NCBI GenBank assembly: GCA_029465975.1
Contig: CM055740.1
Span: forward strand, 1,985,267-2,049,266
From: Dallia pectoralis
Taxonomy: Eukaryota; Chordata; Actinopteri; Esociformes; Umbridae
Length of the DNA: 64,000 nt
Direction of reading: 5' to 3'
Numbering within the stretch: position 1 is the stretch's first letter; each line of letters starts with the position of its first letter. Positions 40,688 to 53,226 of this stretch are shown here, piece by piece. The notes under the pieces were generated by a model, which saw only the letters and a program-made list of their open reading frames with translations, was not told the origin of the DNA and made no database searches. The translations under genes and the position numbers were made by a program.

Positions 40688-40950
40688 CCTGTTTCTCCCA
40701 GGAGCCACTGCTCTAGGAACTGTTTCTCCCAGGAGCCACTGCTCTAGGAACTGTTTCTCCCAGGAGCCACTGCTCTATGAACTGTTTCTCCCAGGAGCCA
40801 CTGCTCTATGAACTGTTTCTCCCAGGAGCCACTGCTCTAGGAACTGTTTCTCCCAGGAGCCACTGCTCTAGGAACTGTTTCTCCCAGGAGCCACTGCTCT
40901 AGGAACTGTTTCTCCCAGGAGCCACTGCTCTAGGAACTGTTTCACCCAGC
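40688..40950. repeat. 31-bp minisatellite, about eight copies
   Basis: Units are composed of CTGTTTCTCCCAGGAGCCAC and TGCTCTAGGAA (or TATGAA), near-identical. A (GT)n tract precedes it at 40524-40590. Confidence 0.95.
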
Positions 40951-41635
40951 AGCCACTCCCATGTAGACCGTGTGAGTATCCTTCCGCGGCATTAAAGCTA
41001 GATGTTAGAATGCTCAGTTGAAGTGCATGAGCTCCTGGTTTTACTGTAACATCAACAAAAAACCCATATGAAATGAATTAAATAACAGGCGGTAGTAATA
41101 ATTAAAAGTCACAAGATCATAAGTTCAAACACTTTATTGAGTATTTAGGATTTAATTCATTTATTTGCAGTAGCAGCTCGGCTTGAATGAATGAACACAG
41201 AATTTATGGCAAACACCAAATTCATATGATAAATCGGTGAACTCTATGCCTGCACAGGTTATCACTCTTCCGTATGCTTCTATACCATACATGCATGGTA
41301 CCATAACGTAACTAGACCCTGGAGAAATAACTGGAAAACCTAAAACTGTACCCACCAGAAGCCAGACACATTTACAGAGTGCGCTCCTTTAAGTGTGGAG
41401 AAGCAGACCTAGTTATCACGCAGAGGCATTTAAAGGCGAAAAATAAAATAAAAAAATCAATAAAGTCTGATACACATATAAGGTATACGGGACTATGATT
41501 GAACTCGCATTATTTAGTAGGCTGCCGTGTATAGCTCAGCTATGAATCAGTAGGCTGCCACCTCGGTAATTATGCATATAAACACATCTCCTCTACGGAC
41601 AGATAAAGACCAGGCTGGCGTAACTGAGTCGAGCA

Positions 41636-41873
41636 TCCACCCCGGGTCCCCCACGTCTCCACCCCGGGTCCCCCTCCTCTCCACCCCGGCACATCTCTCC
41701 ACCCCGGGTTCCCGGGTCCCCCCCTCTCCACCCCGGTCCCCCACGTCTCCACCCCGGGTCCTCCTCCTCTCCACCACGGCACATCTCTCCACCCCGGGGT
41801 TCCCCCCCCCTCTCCACCCCGGGTCCCCCACGTCTCCACCCCGGGTCCCCCTCCTCTCCACCCCGGCACATCT
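41636..41873. repeat. C-rich tandem repeat (CCCCGGGTCCCCCACGTCTC type)
   Basis: Units of about 23 bp mix CTCCACCCCGGGTCCCC with CACGTCTC or CATCTCT variants. It has high GC with several CpG, unlike its surroundings. It is downstream of fibin, possibly in its 3' UTR. Proline- and glycine-rich frames here are artefacts. Confidence 0.9.
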
Positions 41874-42081
41874 CTCTTCTCTGACACGGAGAAATGTGCT
41901 AATGGTTTCATTACACGTCTTTCCAAGTGACACATTAACAAGGCACAAAGGACACCAATACATAAGAAAGTGCAGACGGAGAGTGAGGAAAAAAGAAAGG
42001 GAGGGAAGGAAAGGGGGACAACTTAATCATATGTTCAACCACAATGAAGTCTCCAGCTGTATACTGGGCAGAAGACTCCTA

Positions 42082-42201
<120 letters not shown>

Positions 42202-42229
42202 CATAGTAACAAATAAAAACAAAACGTCT

Positions 42230-42868
42230 CTATACATTTAGATACTCCGTCTTAAGTCGACTTAACGTTGTCCCGTGGCTGCGAACAATAAGAGACAGCA
42301 GTTGATATTTATCTCCAAGTCCAGCTGATATCTCCGTTGTCTCCCTGGTAGCGTCTCTAACTTCATGGATCGGCTTCAGGACATAATCACTGATCTGGCT
42401 CTCCTCTCTCTCGTCGTTGTCTTGACTCATCTTGACCTTTACCTCCAACTCCAGTAGAGACTTCTCTACACTGGTGAAGGCTTCGGTAATCTGCGTGATC
42501 TCCCCTCTCAGATACCGCCCGTAGCTGTCCCCTCCGTCCAGGTCGTGAGATATAGTTCTCCCGATGCCCTCCAGCATCCTGGCTGCGTCCTCAATATGGT
42601 GTTTGACTATGATAAAGTCGTCCCGTACCACCGAATGCGTTTCTTCCTCCTGGTGTTCATCACAGGCGCTCCTCTCTGAGAACTTGAAGAGCATCTGACA
42701 TTGCTCCGGGTCGTCGTTGTCCTCGTAGTCTCCGTCCGGCACGAAGAAGTGATGGAAAGTGCCGTTGGACATCTCCGGTTGTACCGGTCCGGTATAAACA
42801 GCCTCGTTAAGCTGCAGAGAGGACACTACCACCAGCAGTACTAGCGGAATAAAACCCATTTCAGCCAC
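42230..42868 (-). CDS. fibin: Fin bud initiation factor (Fibin), single exon, complete
   Basis: Secreted/ER-lumenal developmental factor first described as needed for pectoral fin bud initiation in zebrafish. An intronless frame of 212 residues (human 211). A signal peptide covers about residues 1-23 (hydrophobic IPLVLLVVVSS, then AVYTGP). Conserved motifs follow in order: PEMSNGTFHHFFVPDGDYED, ISHDLDGGDSYGRYLR, EISAGLGDKYQLLSLIVRSH and SRLKTEYL at the C-terminus. One N-glycosylation site, NGT, near residue 35. A second in-frame Met three codons in (42859) could also start. It lies divergent from slc5a12, as in mammals. Confidence 0.96.
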   Translation of the reverse strand: MAEMGFIPLVLLVVVSSLQLNEAVYTGPVQPEMSNGTFHHFFVPDGDYEDNDDPEQCQMLFKFSERSACDEHQEEETHSVVRDDFIIVKHHIEDAARMLEGIGRTISHDLDGGDSYGRYLRGEITQITEAFTSVEKSLLELEVKVKMSQDNDEREESQISDYVLKPIHEVRDATRETTEISAGLGDKYQLLSLIVRSHGTTLSRLKTEYLNV

Positions 42869-44096
42869 CCGTATCGAGGTTTAACACGGGTTTGCTAGAC
42901 GCTCTTTTCTTCGAGCGACTATAAACCTGTTAAGTATCTGGTTTCTCAGCCGCACAGTGGCGCTCAGATCCTGCCCACTACATTCCGACTCAAATTACAA
43001 CTATCCATCAGAGGCATAGCCAGCCATAATGCCAATACCGCTGACAGAAGTGTAATGAATAAAATGAAAAATACTAGACAAAAGTGAATAATATACAGAA
43101 TGGGTTTTTAGAATGGAAAACTGCCTTCTGGCTTTTGAGGATGGTAAGATAATAGCAAAGATCAACTGATGTTTAGGATTAAGACCTATGACAAAGGACC
43201 TTTAATATGACACAGGGTTGTAAATATGACGTAGGGCGTTTTTTATGGGAGCCTATAACCTATAAAACATAGAGGGTTATGTGCAAAACAATAAAAAGTT
43301 CCCCACAAATCTGAATGTGTGTATTTATAACAGGATTACTAAACTTAACACATTTCAGTCATGAATGTGTTAATTTAGCCTATATCCTGCTCTGACCCCT
43401 GACCCCTAACTCAGCGTGTGTGCACTTCTTCCAGTTCCGTAGGGCCCTTTACAGAAAACATAAATGGGTGTAATTTAGGACACAGGCTCTGCAAAGCTAT
43501 CTCTCAGCAGTTTCTTTGCCCAAATGTGTAATATATTAGCACATCAGTCATCCAGAAATATTTTGACAAAGACAAACGTTAATAATTGATGTGACAGACG
43601 GTGTCTGTCTTGTCAGTTACACCATCAGTACAAGAATCCTTCGATCGGCGCAGGAGATTTGTGTAACTGACAATGATGGAAGAAAATATGGAGGGTCACT
43701 GAAATATATTTAGATTCACGTAGTTCCTTATTACTGAGGCTGACGCTGTAAATCAAGTTGACAGCCTCGACGGGAGTGCGTTCTGAGATAAGTTAATGTT
43801 TGCTGCGATTAGCCATCAGCCATTAGCCATTGTGTTGACAAACTTAATCAGCAAATTTGACAAACCTCCTAAATCATCAACCCTTAGTTAGCATGAAGCG
43901 CTTTCAGATATTCAGTGGAGAAAAAGCCTCTTCGGAGGAGAGATCGAAAGAGAGAGACGCAGAAGTCCTTATTCATTCACTGCCACTTAATTGACAATTT
44001 AAAACCTAATTTTGCCCCACAACAGGATCCATCGCATCCCAAATCCCAACATCGTGGACCGTGCTCCCCCACAACCACATTCCTCTGCCCTCCAGC
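42869..44096. other. Intergenic region between divergent fibin and slc5a12
   Basis: This 1.2-kb stretch separates the two start codons and should hold both promoters. I see no clear TATA box or array, only unique AT-rich sequence. Confidence 0.5.
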
Positions 44097-44950
44097 ATGG
44101 ATGTCAAGCGAACAGGGACATTTGTGTCCTGGGACTATGTTGTGTTTGCTTCTCTGTTTGTGGTGTCCTCTGGAATCGGGGTGTTCTTCGCGGTGAAGGA
44201 GAGGAAAAACCCTTCCTCCGAGTTCCTGGTCGGTGGCCGTCAGATGACCTTTGGCCCTGTAGCGCTGTCCCTCACGGCCAGCTTCATGTCCGCCGTCACC
44301 GTGTTGGGTGCGCCGTCGGACGTCTACCGATTCGGGGCGTCCTTTCTTATTTTTGGTGTGGCCTACACCTTCATGGTGATCGCTACAGCAGAGCTCTTCT
44401 TGCCAGTATTCTACCGATCCAGGATCACAAGTACCTACGAGGTATATTGGTCTTATTTGTTTGGAATCCATTTAAATTCATATAAATTGTGACCCGTTAT
44501 ATTTTAACTAGTCATCCTATGCCCCACATGAGGTGAGGTTGCTTGCTAATGTAGAAGGTATCCAAGACCAGTTTTGACGTTTATTCAAACAGGTTCTGTG
44601 TAAATACGTACGGTTTAGATTGGATTGAGGCCCTCATTAAAGAACACACTGCATGATAAGAAAAACACATTATATTATTATACATTCTAATTATTATTCC
44701 GTTACTGAAATATTTTATGGTAGTGGAGACTGTGTGAAGATTTTTGAAATCATGACTTCAGTATGTGTCAATGCTTGTCAGCAATATGAAAACAAATGTA
44801 ATATGTTTGAAATATGGTGAATAACAGTAGTGTTTTTGCTCGAGCCACAGACTGACTGACATTGATACCTATTAAGCCCTCAAACAAATTAGAAACGGAT
44901 GTTTGAACTCAGGACTGGGTTGTTCTTCAGGGAAACTTTGATCTAACAAT

Positions 44951-44995
<45 letters not shown>

Positions 44996-47900
44996 TTTTC
45001 TCTAGTATTTACAGCTACGGTTTTGCAGAGGAGTTCGTGTTGCAGCCACTCTTATTTATATCGTACAAACGGTAAGTTTGGAAATCGCTAAACAGCACGG
45101 AACTCCACCATTGAGCTAGTACGTGTACATGTAAACAAACACTCTAAGAGGATTTGCACATCTGAGCTGTGTCCCTGCTATTTTGTTATAGGACATGGTT
45201 TTGTTGTGTTTCAGATCTTGTACACTGGAGTTGTGGTTTATGCCCCAGCACTGGCCCTGAATCAAGGTACACAGTTCTGTTCAAAATGAAAACAATTAAA
45301 GAGTGCATAAACACCACACAACTTAACAGCAAGTTATTCATTACATTTTAATTGTTTTTATTTGACGTAACATCTTCTCTCACAGTGACTGGATTTAACC
45401 TCTGGGAATCCATTTTCGCCACGGGTATCGTGTGCACGTTCTACTGCACACTGGTGAGACCAGCCTGGACATCCTGTGCCATTTGTTGGAACCCTGAACC
45501 TCCACACTGACTAGAACAGTAAACCCTCCACACTGACTAGAACAGTAAACCCTCCACATTCACTAGAACAGTAAACCCTCCACATTCACTAGAACAGTAA
45601 ACCCTCCACATTCACTAGAACAGTAAACCCTCCACATTCACTAGAACAGTAAACCCTCCACACTGACTAGAACAGTAAACCCTCCACATTCACTAGAACA
45701 GTAAACCCTCCACATTCACTAGAACAGTAAACCCTCCACATTCACTAGAACAGTAAACCCTCCACATTGACTAGAACAGTAAACCCTCCACATTGACTAG
45801 AACATTAAACCCTCCACATTCACTAGAACAGTAAACCCCCCACATTCACTAGAACAGTAAACCCTCCACACTGACTAGAACATTAAACCCTCCACATTCA
45901 CTAGAACAGTAAACCCTCCACATTCACTAGAACAGTAAACCCTCCACATTCACTAGAACAGTAAACCCTCCACATTCACTAGAACAGTAAACACTTCAGA
46001 TTCACCAGAACAGTAAACCCTCCACACTGACTAGAACAGTAAACTCTTCACATTCACTAGAACATTAAACCCTCCACACTGACTAGAACATTAAACCCTC
46101 CACATTCACTAGAACAGTAAACCCTCCACATTCACTAGGACAGTAAACCCCCACATTCACTAGAACAGTAAACCCTCCACATTCACTAGAACAGTAAACC
46201 CTCCACATTCACTAGAACATTAAACCCTTCAGATTCACTAGAACAGTAAACCCTCCACATTCACTAGAACATTAAACCCTGCACATTCACTAGAACAGTA
46301 AACCCTCCACATTCACTAGAACAGTAAACCCTCCACATTCACTAGAACAGTAAACCCTCCACATTCACTAGAACAGTAAACCCTTGAGATTCACTACCAG
46401 TTTCGTATCCCTGTTTTTCCTCAGAGATGAGCTGCCTCCCTCTCTCTCTACTTCTGGGCAGCTGAATAAATAGTCTGTCTGGTAAGATAAACAGCCCCAG
46501 GTCAGGATGTGAAGCAGCTCAGTTATGCTGCAGACGATGATGAGGGCAGTGGTGGAGTACAAATGACTCAGTGGTGGAGTGCAAATGACTCAGTGGTGGA
46601 GTGCAAATGACTCAGTGGTAGAGTGCAAATGACTCAGTGGTGGAGTGCAAATGACTCAGTGGTGGAGTGCAAATGACTCAGTGGTAGAGTGCAAATGACT
46701 CAGTGGTAGAGTGCAAATCACTCAGTGGTGGAGTGCAAATGACTCAGTGGTAGAGTGCAAATGACTCAGTGGTGGAGTGCAAATGACTCAGTGGTGGAGT
46801 GCAAATGACTCAGTGGTGCTAAGAGATGAATATGGGAAATTAGTTGATGATGTGTGTGTCTGTGTAGTAGGATATGTGTGTGATTGTGTGTGTGTCTGTG
46901 TATGTGTGTGCATAAGTTTGTCTATAATGTGTGTGTGTGTGGCGTATGTGTAGGGTGGGCTGAAGGCAGTGGTGTGGACAGACGCCTTCCAGATGGTGGT
47001 GATGGTGGTGGGCTTCTTGACGGTGCTGATCCAGGGAACCAAGAGAGCAGGGGGCGTGGCCTCCGTGTGGGATGTGGCTAAAACAGGAAACAGACTTGAT
47101 GTCCTTGAGTAAGTCCTGCCCACCAAGCTAATGACATCATGACTGATGGCTGTCTTCATTCAAACCACATTTTATTTGTATACAAACGAGTTGAAACTAA
47201 TATGTAAACAAACTTTTCTTGGGTTATAGTCGTCGTTCGAACACTACGTAGAATCCGGGATTACAGATAATCTTGCACCCAAATAAATAAAAGTTTGAGA
47301 TGAGAGATTTTTATGAACTCGCTAACTTAATTTGATGGTAAAATATAGACATGCAGGTTAATGTAAGAGTTCAATTCTTTTTATTGTTCATGTTATATGT
47401 CACATTCAATTTTGAAAAAGTTCTGACATGATTTATTATTCTCAATTTTTTTCACATCACAAAAGCCTGCCATTTTAACAGTGGTGTGTAGACTTTTATT
47501 ATCCACTGTATCTCTATGTTTAAAGAAAACAAAAGAAAGCCTTCGAAAATATAACACCTTCCACACTGTAAAACATGCAGGACATTCCATAGACGACTAT
47601 TTCCCAGAGCTAAACACAGAGGTAGCACAAGTACAGAAACAAAAACAGCTGTAGCTTGTCTTAACACAGTCAGTGTGCAGTCAAAGTTCTAGCATTGAAG
47701 TGCGTGTTGGGTGTCGTTTACAAGTGAATTATTGTGCCATTTTCTAAACTGTTGCCAGATTAGATCAAGTGTAGATAATTATGTAGATCATTATTATTTC
47801 TAAACGTATTTATGGTAATTTAGGGTACCTTAAGTGTCCTAATCTCTGGGAAAATATGACGATAAAATGTATATTGTTCCTTTCTGTTTGGTCATGGTCT

Positions 47901-50900
47901 TAACAGATCAGGTCCTTTGCCCTCAGCTTTGATCTCAACCCTCTGAGACGTCACACATTCTGGACCATCTCTGTAGGCGGGACTTTTACCTGGCTTGGTA
48001 TCTACGGGGTTAACCAGTCGACCATACAGAGATGCATCTCATGCAAGACAGAAACGAGCACGCCAGACTGTGAATACATGCAGACACGCCATCATGTCAC
48101 AGTGATAAACTGGGTGGGGCTGTTCTCATGTCACACTGATAAACTGGGTGGGGCTGTTCTCATGTCACACTGATAAACTGGGTGGGGCTGTTCTCATGTC
48201 ACACTGATAAACTGGGTGGGGCTGTTCTCATGTCACACTGATAAACTGGGTGGGGCTGTTCTCATGTCACACTGATAAACTGGGTGGGGCTGTTCTCATG
48301 TCACACTGATAAAGTGGGTGGGGCTGTTCTTCAGGGCTTTGTACTTCAACCTCCTGGGTCTCCTGATCATCCTGGTGTGTGCCGTTTTCTCGGGTCTCAT
48401 CATGTACGCGTTCTACGCCAGCTGTGACCCGTGGACTTCAGGGTCGATCACAGCGCCAGACCAGGTTTTGTTTCTCATTCTGTTTCTCTGTAGCTGATGC
48501 TTTTGTTTCTCATCCTGTTTCTCTGTAGTTGATGCTTTTGTCTCTCATCCTGTTTTTCTGTAGCTGATGCCTTTATTTGTCATGAGAGTTCTCGGCGAGT
48601 TCCCCGGTCTTCCAGGGCTGTTTGTTGCCTGTGCCTTCAGTGGAACCCTCAGCACTGTAGCAGCCAGCATTAACGCTCTCGCCACCGTGACCTACGAAGA
48701 CTTTGTCAAGCCGTGTTTCACAAATCTGTCTAACAAGGCCAGCGGCTGGATCAGCAAAGGACTCTGTAAATATCTCTCTCAGTCACTACCAGCCTTATCT
48801 GTAGTTTCACTGACAACCTGTAGCTATAGGTCTCTCTCAGTCACTACCAGCCTTATCTGTAGTTTCACTGACAACCTGTGGCCAAGTTTGGCAAAGCACA
48901 GTGTCTCCAAAGCCAAGAGAGTGGATTTGATTCCCAGGACATTAATGCACTTGGGGTATAATTCCCTAACTGTCTAAATAAAGTGTACAAAGCCCATGTA
49001 CATCAGAGAACAACCTCGTAGATTCATTCCATCCTCCTAGGTGTTGTGTTCGGCGTAACCTGCACAACCATGGCAGTGTCTGCGTCATACATGGGAGGGA
49101 TTGTCCAGGCTGCCCTGAGTATTCACGGGATGTGTGGAGGTCCCATGTTGGGTCTGTTCACCCTGGGCATTGTCTTTCCCTGGACCAACTCCCAGGTCAG
49201 CCAACAGACACTTAGATCCAGTATACCAAAAATACTGAAATCCTGACAGAATGTTGTTCAATTCAGGAAAGTGTTTGTCTGCGAAACCCAACCATAATGT
49301 AAGATTTCACAATTTGCTAATCTGTTAATAAATCCAAACCGTTCAGGTTCATCAGGTAACCTTCCATACCTTTTTGTGTCTCTGTCCAGGGAGCTGCTGG
49401 TGGACTGATGGTGGGCATTGCCCTCTCGTTCTGGGCTGGAGTTGGAGCGTTCATCTACCCTGCTCAGGACATCCACACCAGGCCCCTGTCTCTGAGTTTA
49501 GATGGATGTAATCAGCCCAACTCATCTATCATACATACTACTCCTCTCTCCCACCTGACCACTCCCACTCTACCCCCCAGGTAAAGTCTCTGTCATCGGT
49601 GAGGTGGGAGGCATTTTAGGTGGAAAATGGAAAAAAGGTTTTAAGAGAGGCCATACGTTAATCAGAATAATCAGTATAATTCTCCCCATATATGTAATAT
49701 GTAACAATATGTAAAATGCCAACTTACATTTTAGGTGTTTATCCAACTCCCTAACGTATAGTGAGTGCATAGAAATGTGACCCGTCCCCTATGGGAATCA
49801 AACCCACAACCTCTGGTGTTTTCCCAAACCGTTACCCAGTGAATTGCGAATGACAACATGGTGATTTCTCTGTTGTCCTCAGGTCACTGCTGGCCGATCA
49901 CTGGTACAGCATGTCCTACTTGTACTTCAGTGCTGTGGGATGTATTGCCACCATTACAGCAGGCTTGATCATCTCTTTCCTCACAGGTACTTTCCGTCGG
50001 TAGCTTAGACATGGAATCGGAATGCTCGAAAGGACAGAATCAGAACACAGAATGGAACCCGGAACTTGGAATGCTAGAATCATCATTATGAAAGAAAGTG
50101 GAAATGGCCTATATTGGATTGTGCTGCTACGTTATGACCCATTTTCACATTCTATAAGGCCCTTAGCCATTCTATCAATAGACACTCCACATGTACTAAT
50201 CTGGCAGTACAAACACTTAGGTTAAAAGGATGAGTTCATGATCAGTTCATCCCATTTCTAGAGCCTGAATGCACAATGTATTATCTGTCCCTGTCAGGAA
50301 ACACCAGGAGCCAAGATGTGTCGCCATGGCTTCTGCGACCCTTCTGTAATATATTCTGCTTCTGGTCCAAGAAGTACAAGAAGATGTGCTGGTGTGGAAT
50401 CAACCACGACTTAAAACAGGTGACGGACTTTCACACATACACAACACTATCATTACCTTCTGTTGCCAGGATACATGACACACAGTGTGGCTGCACGTTT
50501 CTGATTGGCTAGCAGATGATTCTAAAATGAAGATTAACCTGTGTAGACGTGTTGTTTAATTGTTAGCATCACAACACGGGCATCCTATGTTGCCTCCGTT
50601 TCTCTGTGCTTATAATTTAATTGACTTTATAACTGTGGAGTTATGCTCTGATGACTGTTAGTGAGTCTTTTGGGAGTATTTTTGTCTTCCAGCTCAGATG
50701 TGTAAGACTGTAGCTCCTTTATAGTTACCTTACGCCTGTTGATGTCGCCTCTGAGGTAATGGACATGTTTATGTGATTCTACTCCTCTGTATTTATCCCT
50801 CTTCCTACTAGGACACGAGTACAGACACAGTTACAGATGAAGGCCCCTTCGTTAAGGAGGACATCCGCAGAAAAGGGGTGAAGCGGAAAGTTCAACCAGC

Positions 50901-50964
50901 TAAAAACAGCTACCAACTGGAGGAGAACGCTTATGAGAACGCCGTATTTTCTTATGATAAATAG
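44097..50964 (+). CDS. slc5a12: Sodium-coupled monocarboxylate transporter 2 (SLC5A12), with an apparent frameshift in exon 6
   Basis: Low-affinity Na+/lactate, pyruvate and nicotinate cotransporter of epithelial apical membranes (SSF/LeuT fold). Thirteen coding exons: 44097-44441, 45006-45071, 45215-45266, 45386-45453, 46954-47108, 47927-48069, 48335-48464, 48564-48765, 49041-49195, 49390-49580, 49883-49986, 50298-50419, 50812-50964, about 628 residues (human 618). Motifs: WDYVVFASLFVVSSGIGVFF (TM1), EFLVGGRQMTFGPVALSLTA, SAVTVLGAPSDVYRFGASF, GGLKAVVWTDAFQMVVMVVG, TFTWLGIYGVNQSTIQRCIS, LPGLFVACAFSGTLSTVA, GMCGGPMLGLFTLGIVFP, and CFWSKKYKKMCWCGI. The residues favour SLC5A12 over SLC5A8. Start: an in-frame ATG 36 bp upstream would add a non-conserved 12-residue leader, so 44097 is preferred. 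All junctions fit except exon 6 to 7, which is off by one base. Confidence 0.95.
44947..44993. repeat. (GT)n microsatellite in slc5a12 intron 1
   Basis: Pure GT run just before the exon 2 acceptor at 45005. Confidence 0.95.
45487..46400. repeat. 26-bp minisatellite in slc5a12 intron 4
   Basis: About 35 units of the form CCTCCACATTCACTAGAACA plus GTAAAC, with a CACTGACT variant interspersed. Begins about 35 bp after the exon 4 donor. Confidence 0.96.
46545..46820. repeat. 22-bp minisatellite with AP-1 heptamers in slc5a12 intron 4
   Basis: About twelve units of GTGCAAATGACTCAGTGGTG plus GA. All but one (ATCACTCA) carry TGACTCA at 22-bp spacing, about two helical turns. GTGCAAAT is one base from the octamer. 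Confidence 0.95.
47927..48069 (+). CDS. slc5a12: slc5a12 exon 6 with apparent one-base frameshift
   Basis: This exon (from FDLNPLRRH to the ISCKTE motif) ends at ACT/GTGAAT, leaving one carried base, but exon 7 (acceptor 48334, ALYFNLLG) needs two. In the last 25 bases, adding one base in the AAA run at 48052-48054, or dropping two, restores EHARL joined to ALYF, which aligns with the family (HAKLALYF). So the sequence carries either an assembly error or a true frameshift. An alternative donor inside the following array (CT/GTTC) would keep frame but is a poor donor. Confidence 0.7.
48086..48333. repeat. 34-bp minisatellite forming the slc5a12 exon 7 acceptor region
   Basis: About seven units contain CACTGATAAACTGGGTGGGG and CTGTTCTCATGT. 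The last unit is modified to CTGTTCTTCAG and supplies the pyrimidine tract and AG of the exon 7 acceptor, so the array ends exactly at the exon. Confidence 0.93.
48466..48569 (+). repeat. slc5a12: 35-bp triplicated 3' splice site before slc5a12 exon 8
   Basis: CTGTTTCTCTGTAGCTGATGC occurs in three near-identical 35-bp copies with AG ending at 48493, 48528 and 48563. Only the last is followed by the coding sequence LMPLFVMRV. The upstream two would read LMLLFLILFLCS then stop. Intron 7 is therefore about 99 bp and mostly duplicated acceptor. Confidence 0.85.
48885..48985 (+). mobile_element. Possible diverged SINE fragment in slc5a12 intron 8
   Basis: GTGGATTTGATTCCCAGGAC followed by AATGCACTTGGGG resembles the B-box and core of tRNA-derived fish SINEs. 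It is strongly diverged. Confidence 0.4.
49690..49850 (-). mobile_element. tRNA-derived SINE fragment (HpaI-like) in slc5a12 intron 10
   Basis: On the minus strand GAGGTTGTGGGTTTGATTCC is a B-box (GGTTCRANNCC) with the flank typical of salmonid HpaI/SmaI-type SINEs, followed by CTATGCACTCACTATACGTT. The element is truncated. Confidence 0.65.
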
Positions 50965-53226
50965 CCCTTTAAACAGAAAGGCAAGCTGGCATAAAACTAC
51001 TTATTAATACTAATACTGTATGAAATTCATTTATTATGTTTTGTCTTTGAAGGGTGATAAACTGCTAAGATAATAGATGACTATGTGATAAAACACTTAG
51101 CGCAGAGAAAGTTTTGATTAAGAAAAGCTTCCTTCAAAAACATACAATCACATCCTGTTAACAGCGGGATATCAAAGATAAAATCCATAATTTATTACAG
51201 AAAAACTCTGAAAAAACTCTGTAATTATGTTACGTTTCCTTTTCTCGATATTACATATTTCCATATTTAAAACAGTGATAAGGAGAAAACAATGTACAGT
51301 GTTGATACACCTTCTGTTAGAGCAACGGATGACATTGTATTGATGATAAATCTATGGTGGACTAAGGCCTGGGTGCCAGTCTTATTGTCTGCCTTCACAA
51401 ATCATTACGTTAAATAATGGGGACGACGTGAGGACATCGACTGGCACTCAGGCTAACATTGTGTATAGATTATAATATATATATTACAATATAATTTTTT
51501 TTTTTTTCGTTTTTGTTGGTGAAAAACAAACCAGAACAAAAGATTATTAGATTTGGCTTAAGATTCATGGTTCACTGCATCAGTACCAGTATCAGGCCAG
51601 CACCCACAGTTTGAGAAACATGGCTATGACACCATAGACACAATGCGACCAAATTCTCTCAATGACAAATGCATCGGGGAGAAAATATGATCAGCCTTGT
51701 ATATTCATCTGGGGTTCAATCAATCAAGCTTTCTCGACAAGAGAAATGCACTGTGTTGGAAAACAAGATGAAATAAGAAAATTATTTTCTTGTTTACAGA
51801 ATATACACATTGTTTTTCCCAACTAGTATCATGAACAACACAGGTAAGCTGTGGTCGAAGTAGCTAGTGGCTAGTGTAGCTAGTAGCTAGGGTAGCTAGT
51901 AGTTAGTGTAGCTAGTAGCTAGGGTAGCTAGTAGTTAGTGTAGCTAGTAGCTAGGGTAGCTAATGTAGCTAGTAGTTAGTGTAGCTTGTAGCTAGGGTAG
52001 CTAGTAGTTAGTGTAGCTAGGGTAGCTAGTAGCTAGGGTAACTAGTGTTATGCACACTCGACACCAAAGTGCACTGATAATCAATTAATGTCCGGTCCAA
52101 AAACTGTTCACACGGGACGTTGTTGTCCAAGTTAACAACATGCATAGATTTCCAATTACGTTTTCTGAGCTGGAAATAGCCGTTCAAAACCAAACCTGTC
52201 TCAAGTAATTCCCTAAACTTAACCAGGAAACAAACACACATTAAGCCAAAATGTTGTTACTGATATGTTATATTCTGACACTTCGTTATGACTATACCAA
52301 CAGTGGTATGTCTAAAACAAAAAATATAATTCTTGCTGTACATGGATGTACCGACTTTTTCTGATGCTCACAATGATATCAAGTCCAGGATGTGTTCCTT
52401 ACAATACATTAACATTCATGCTGCTAAATCTAATTTATAAGCGTTATTTAGTCATTGTCATGCAAATACAAGAGTGCGAAAATATATATATATTTTTTCA
52501 AGCAGAGGAATACCTTTTCATTTCATCTAAGAAAATATGATAAAAAGTGAAGTCACTTGCCAAACATTCAAAGGACACCTGAGTAAAAGCATACGTTTTA
52601 CATCAACATAAATGGATCGGAGACCATGAGTACAGGTGAGAGGCAATCTGTGCAGGTCAATAGCGTTTCTCAATTGTTACACATAACAAATTATACATAG
52701 CAACATAAGATGGATATTTTAAATAGAAAATAAACTCAAAAAGTATAGAACATACAAAAGTAGAAATGTAGAAGTTACGTAAATGTACAATGAATTAAGA
52801 TGTTAAATAATATACAGTAAGGTAAGTAAAAAAATAGACATACAAAGTAATGATTTACATTTACACAAGCTCCCAAACCGTTCCTGAAATCTAGATTAGA
52901 ACCGGTTAATGATATTTCCTTTTGAAACAAGTAAAATGTTTGTCCTTTCCACGGTTGGCACGCTAAATACTCAGACAACAACAACTTTAGTGCTAATTTA
53001 TATTTCGTCTGTAATTATTAAACCCAAATGTATCTGCACATAGAGGAGTTTGGCTTTAAAATGAGCAATGAATTTACGGTTTTCTTCCATCTCATAATAT
53101 AGACGTTACCATTTACCATTTCTCTGCTTCACTGAAGGTCCTAAAGTACCACCAGAAGTGCTATAAATTCTGGTCTTGGATGTGGTTGGAATCTGGGACA
53201 GTAATGTGCAGATAATGCGCTTGTTA
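50965..53226. other. slc5a12 3' UTR and convergent intergenic region
   Basis: No further exon is seen after the slc5a12 stop. A candidate AATAAA for the plus strand is at about 52726, and one for the minus strand (TTTATT at 53227-53232) could end ano3. The tract at 51841-52050 is a TAGCTAG-type repeat. Confidence 0.5.
51841..52050. repeat. GTAGCTAGTAGCTAGGGTAG-type tandem repeat
   Basis: Short blocks of (T/G)AGCTAGT and TTAGTGTAGCTAG combine into irregular 25-33 bp units. It lies between slc5a12 and ano3. Confidence 0.9.

Noticed and set aside
44061..44096. Upstream in-frame ATG extending slc5a12 by 12 residues
   Set aside because: The family begins at MxVK..WDYVVF, matching 44097. The extension is not conserved in any form I know.
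46788..47159. Antisense frame over slc5a12 exon 5
   Set aside because: It is a shadow of the real exon 46954-47108 on the other strand.
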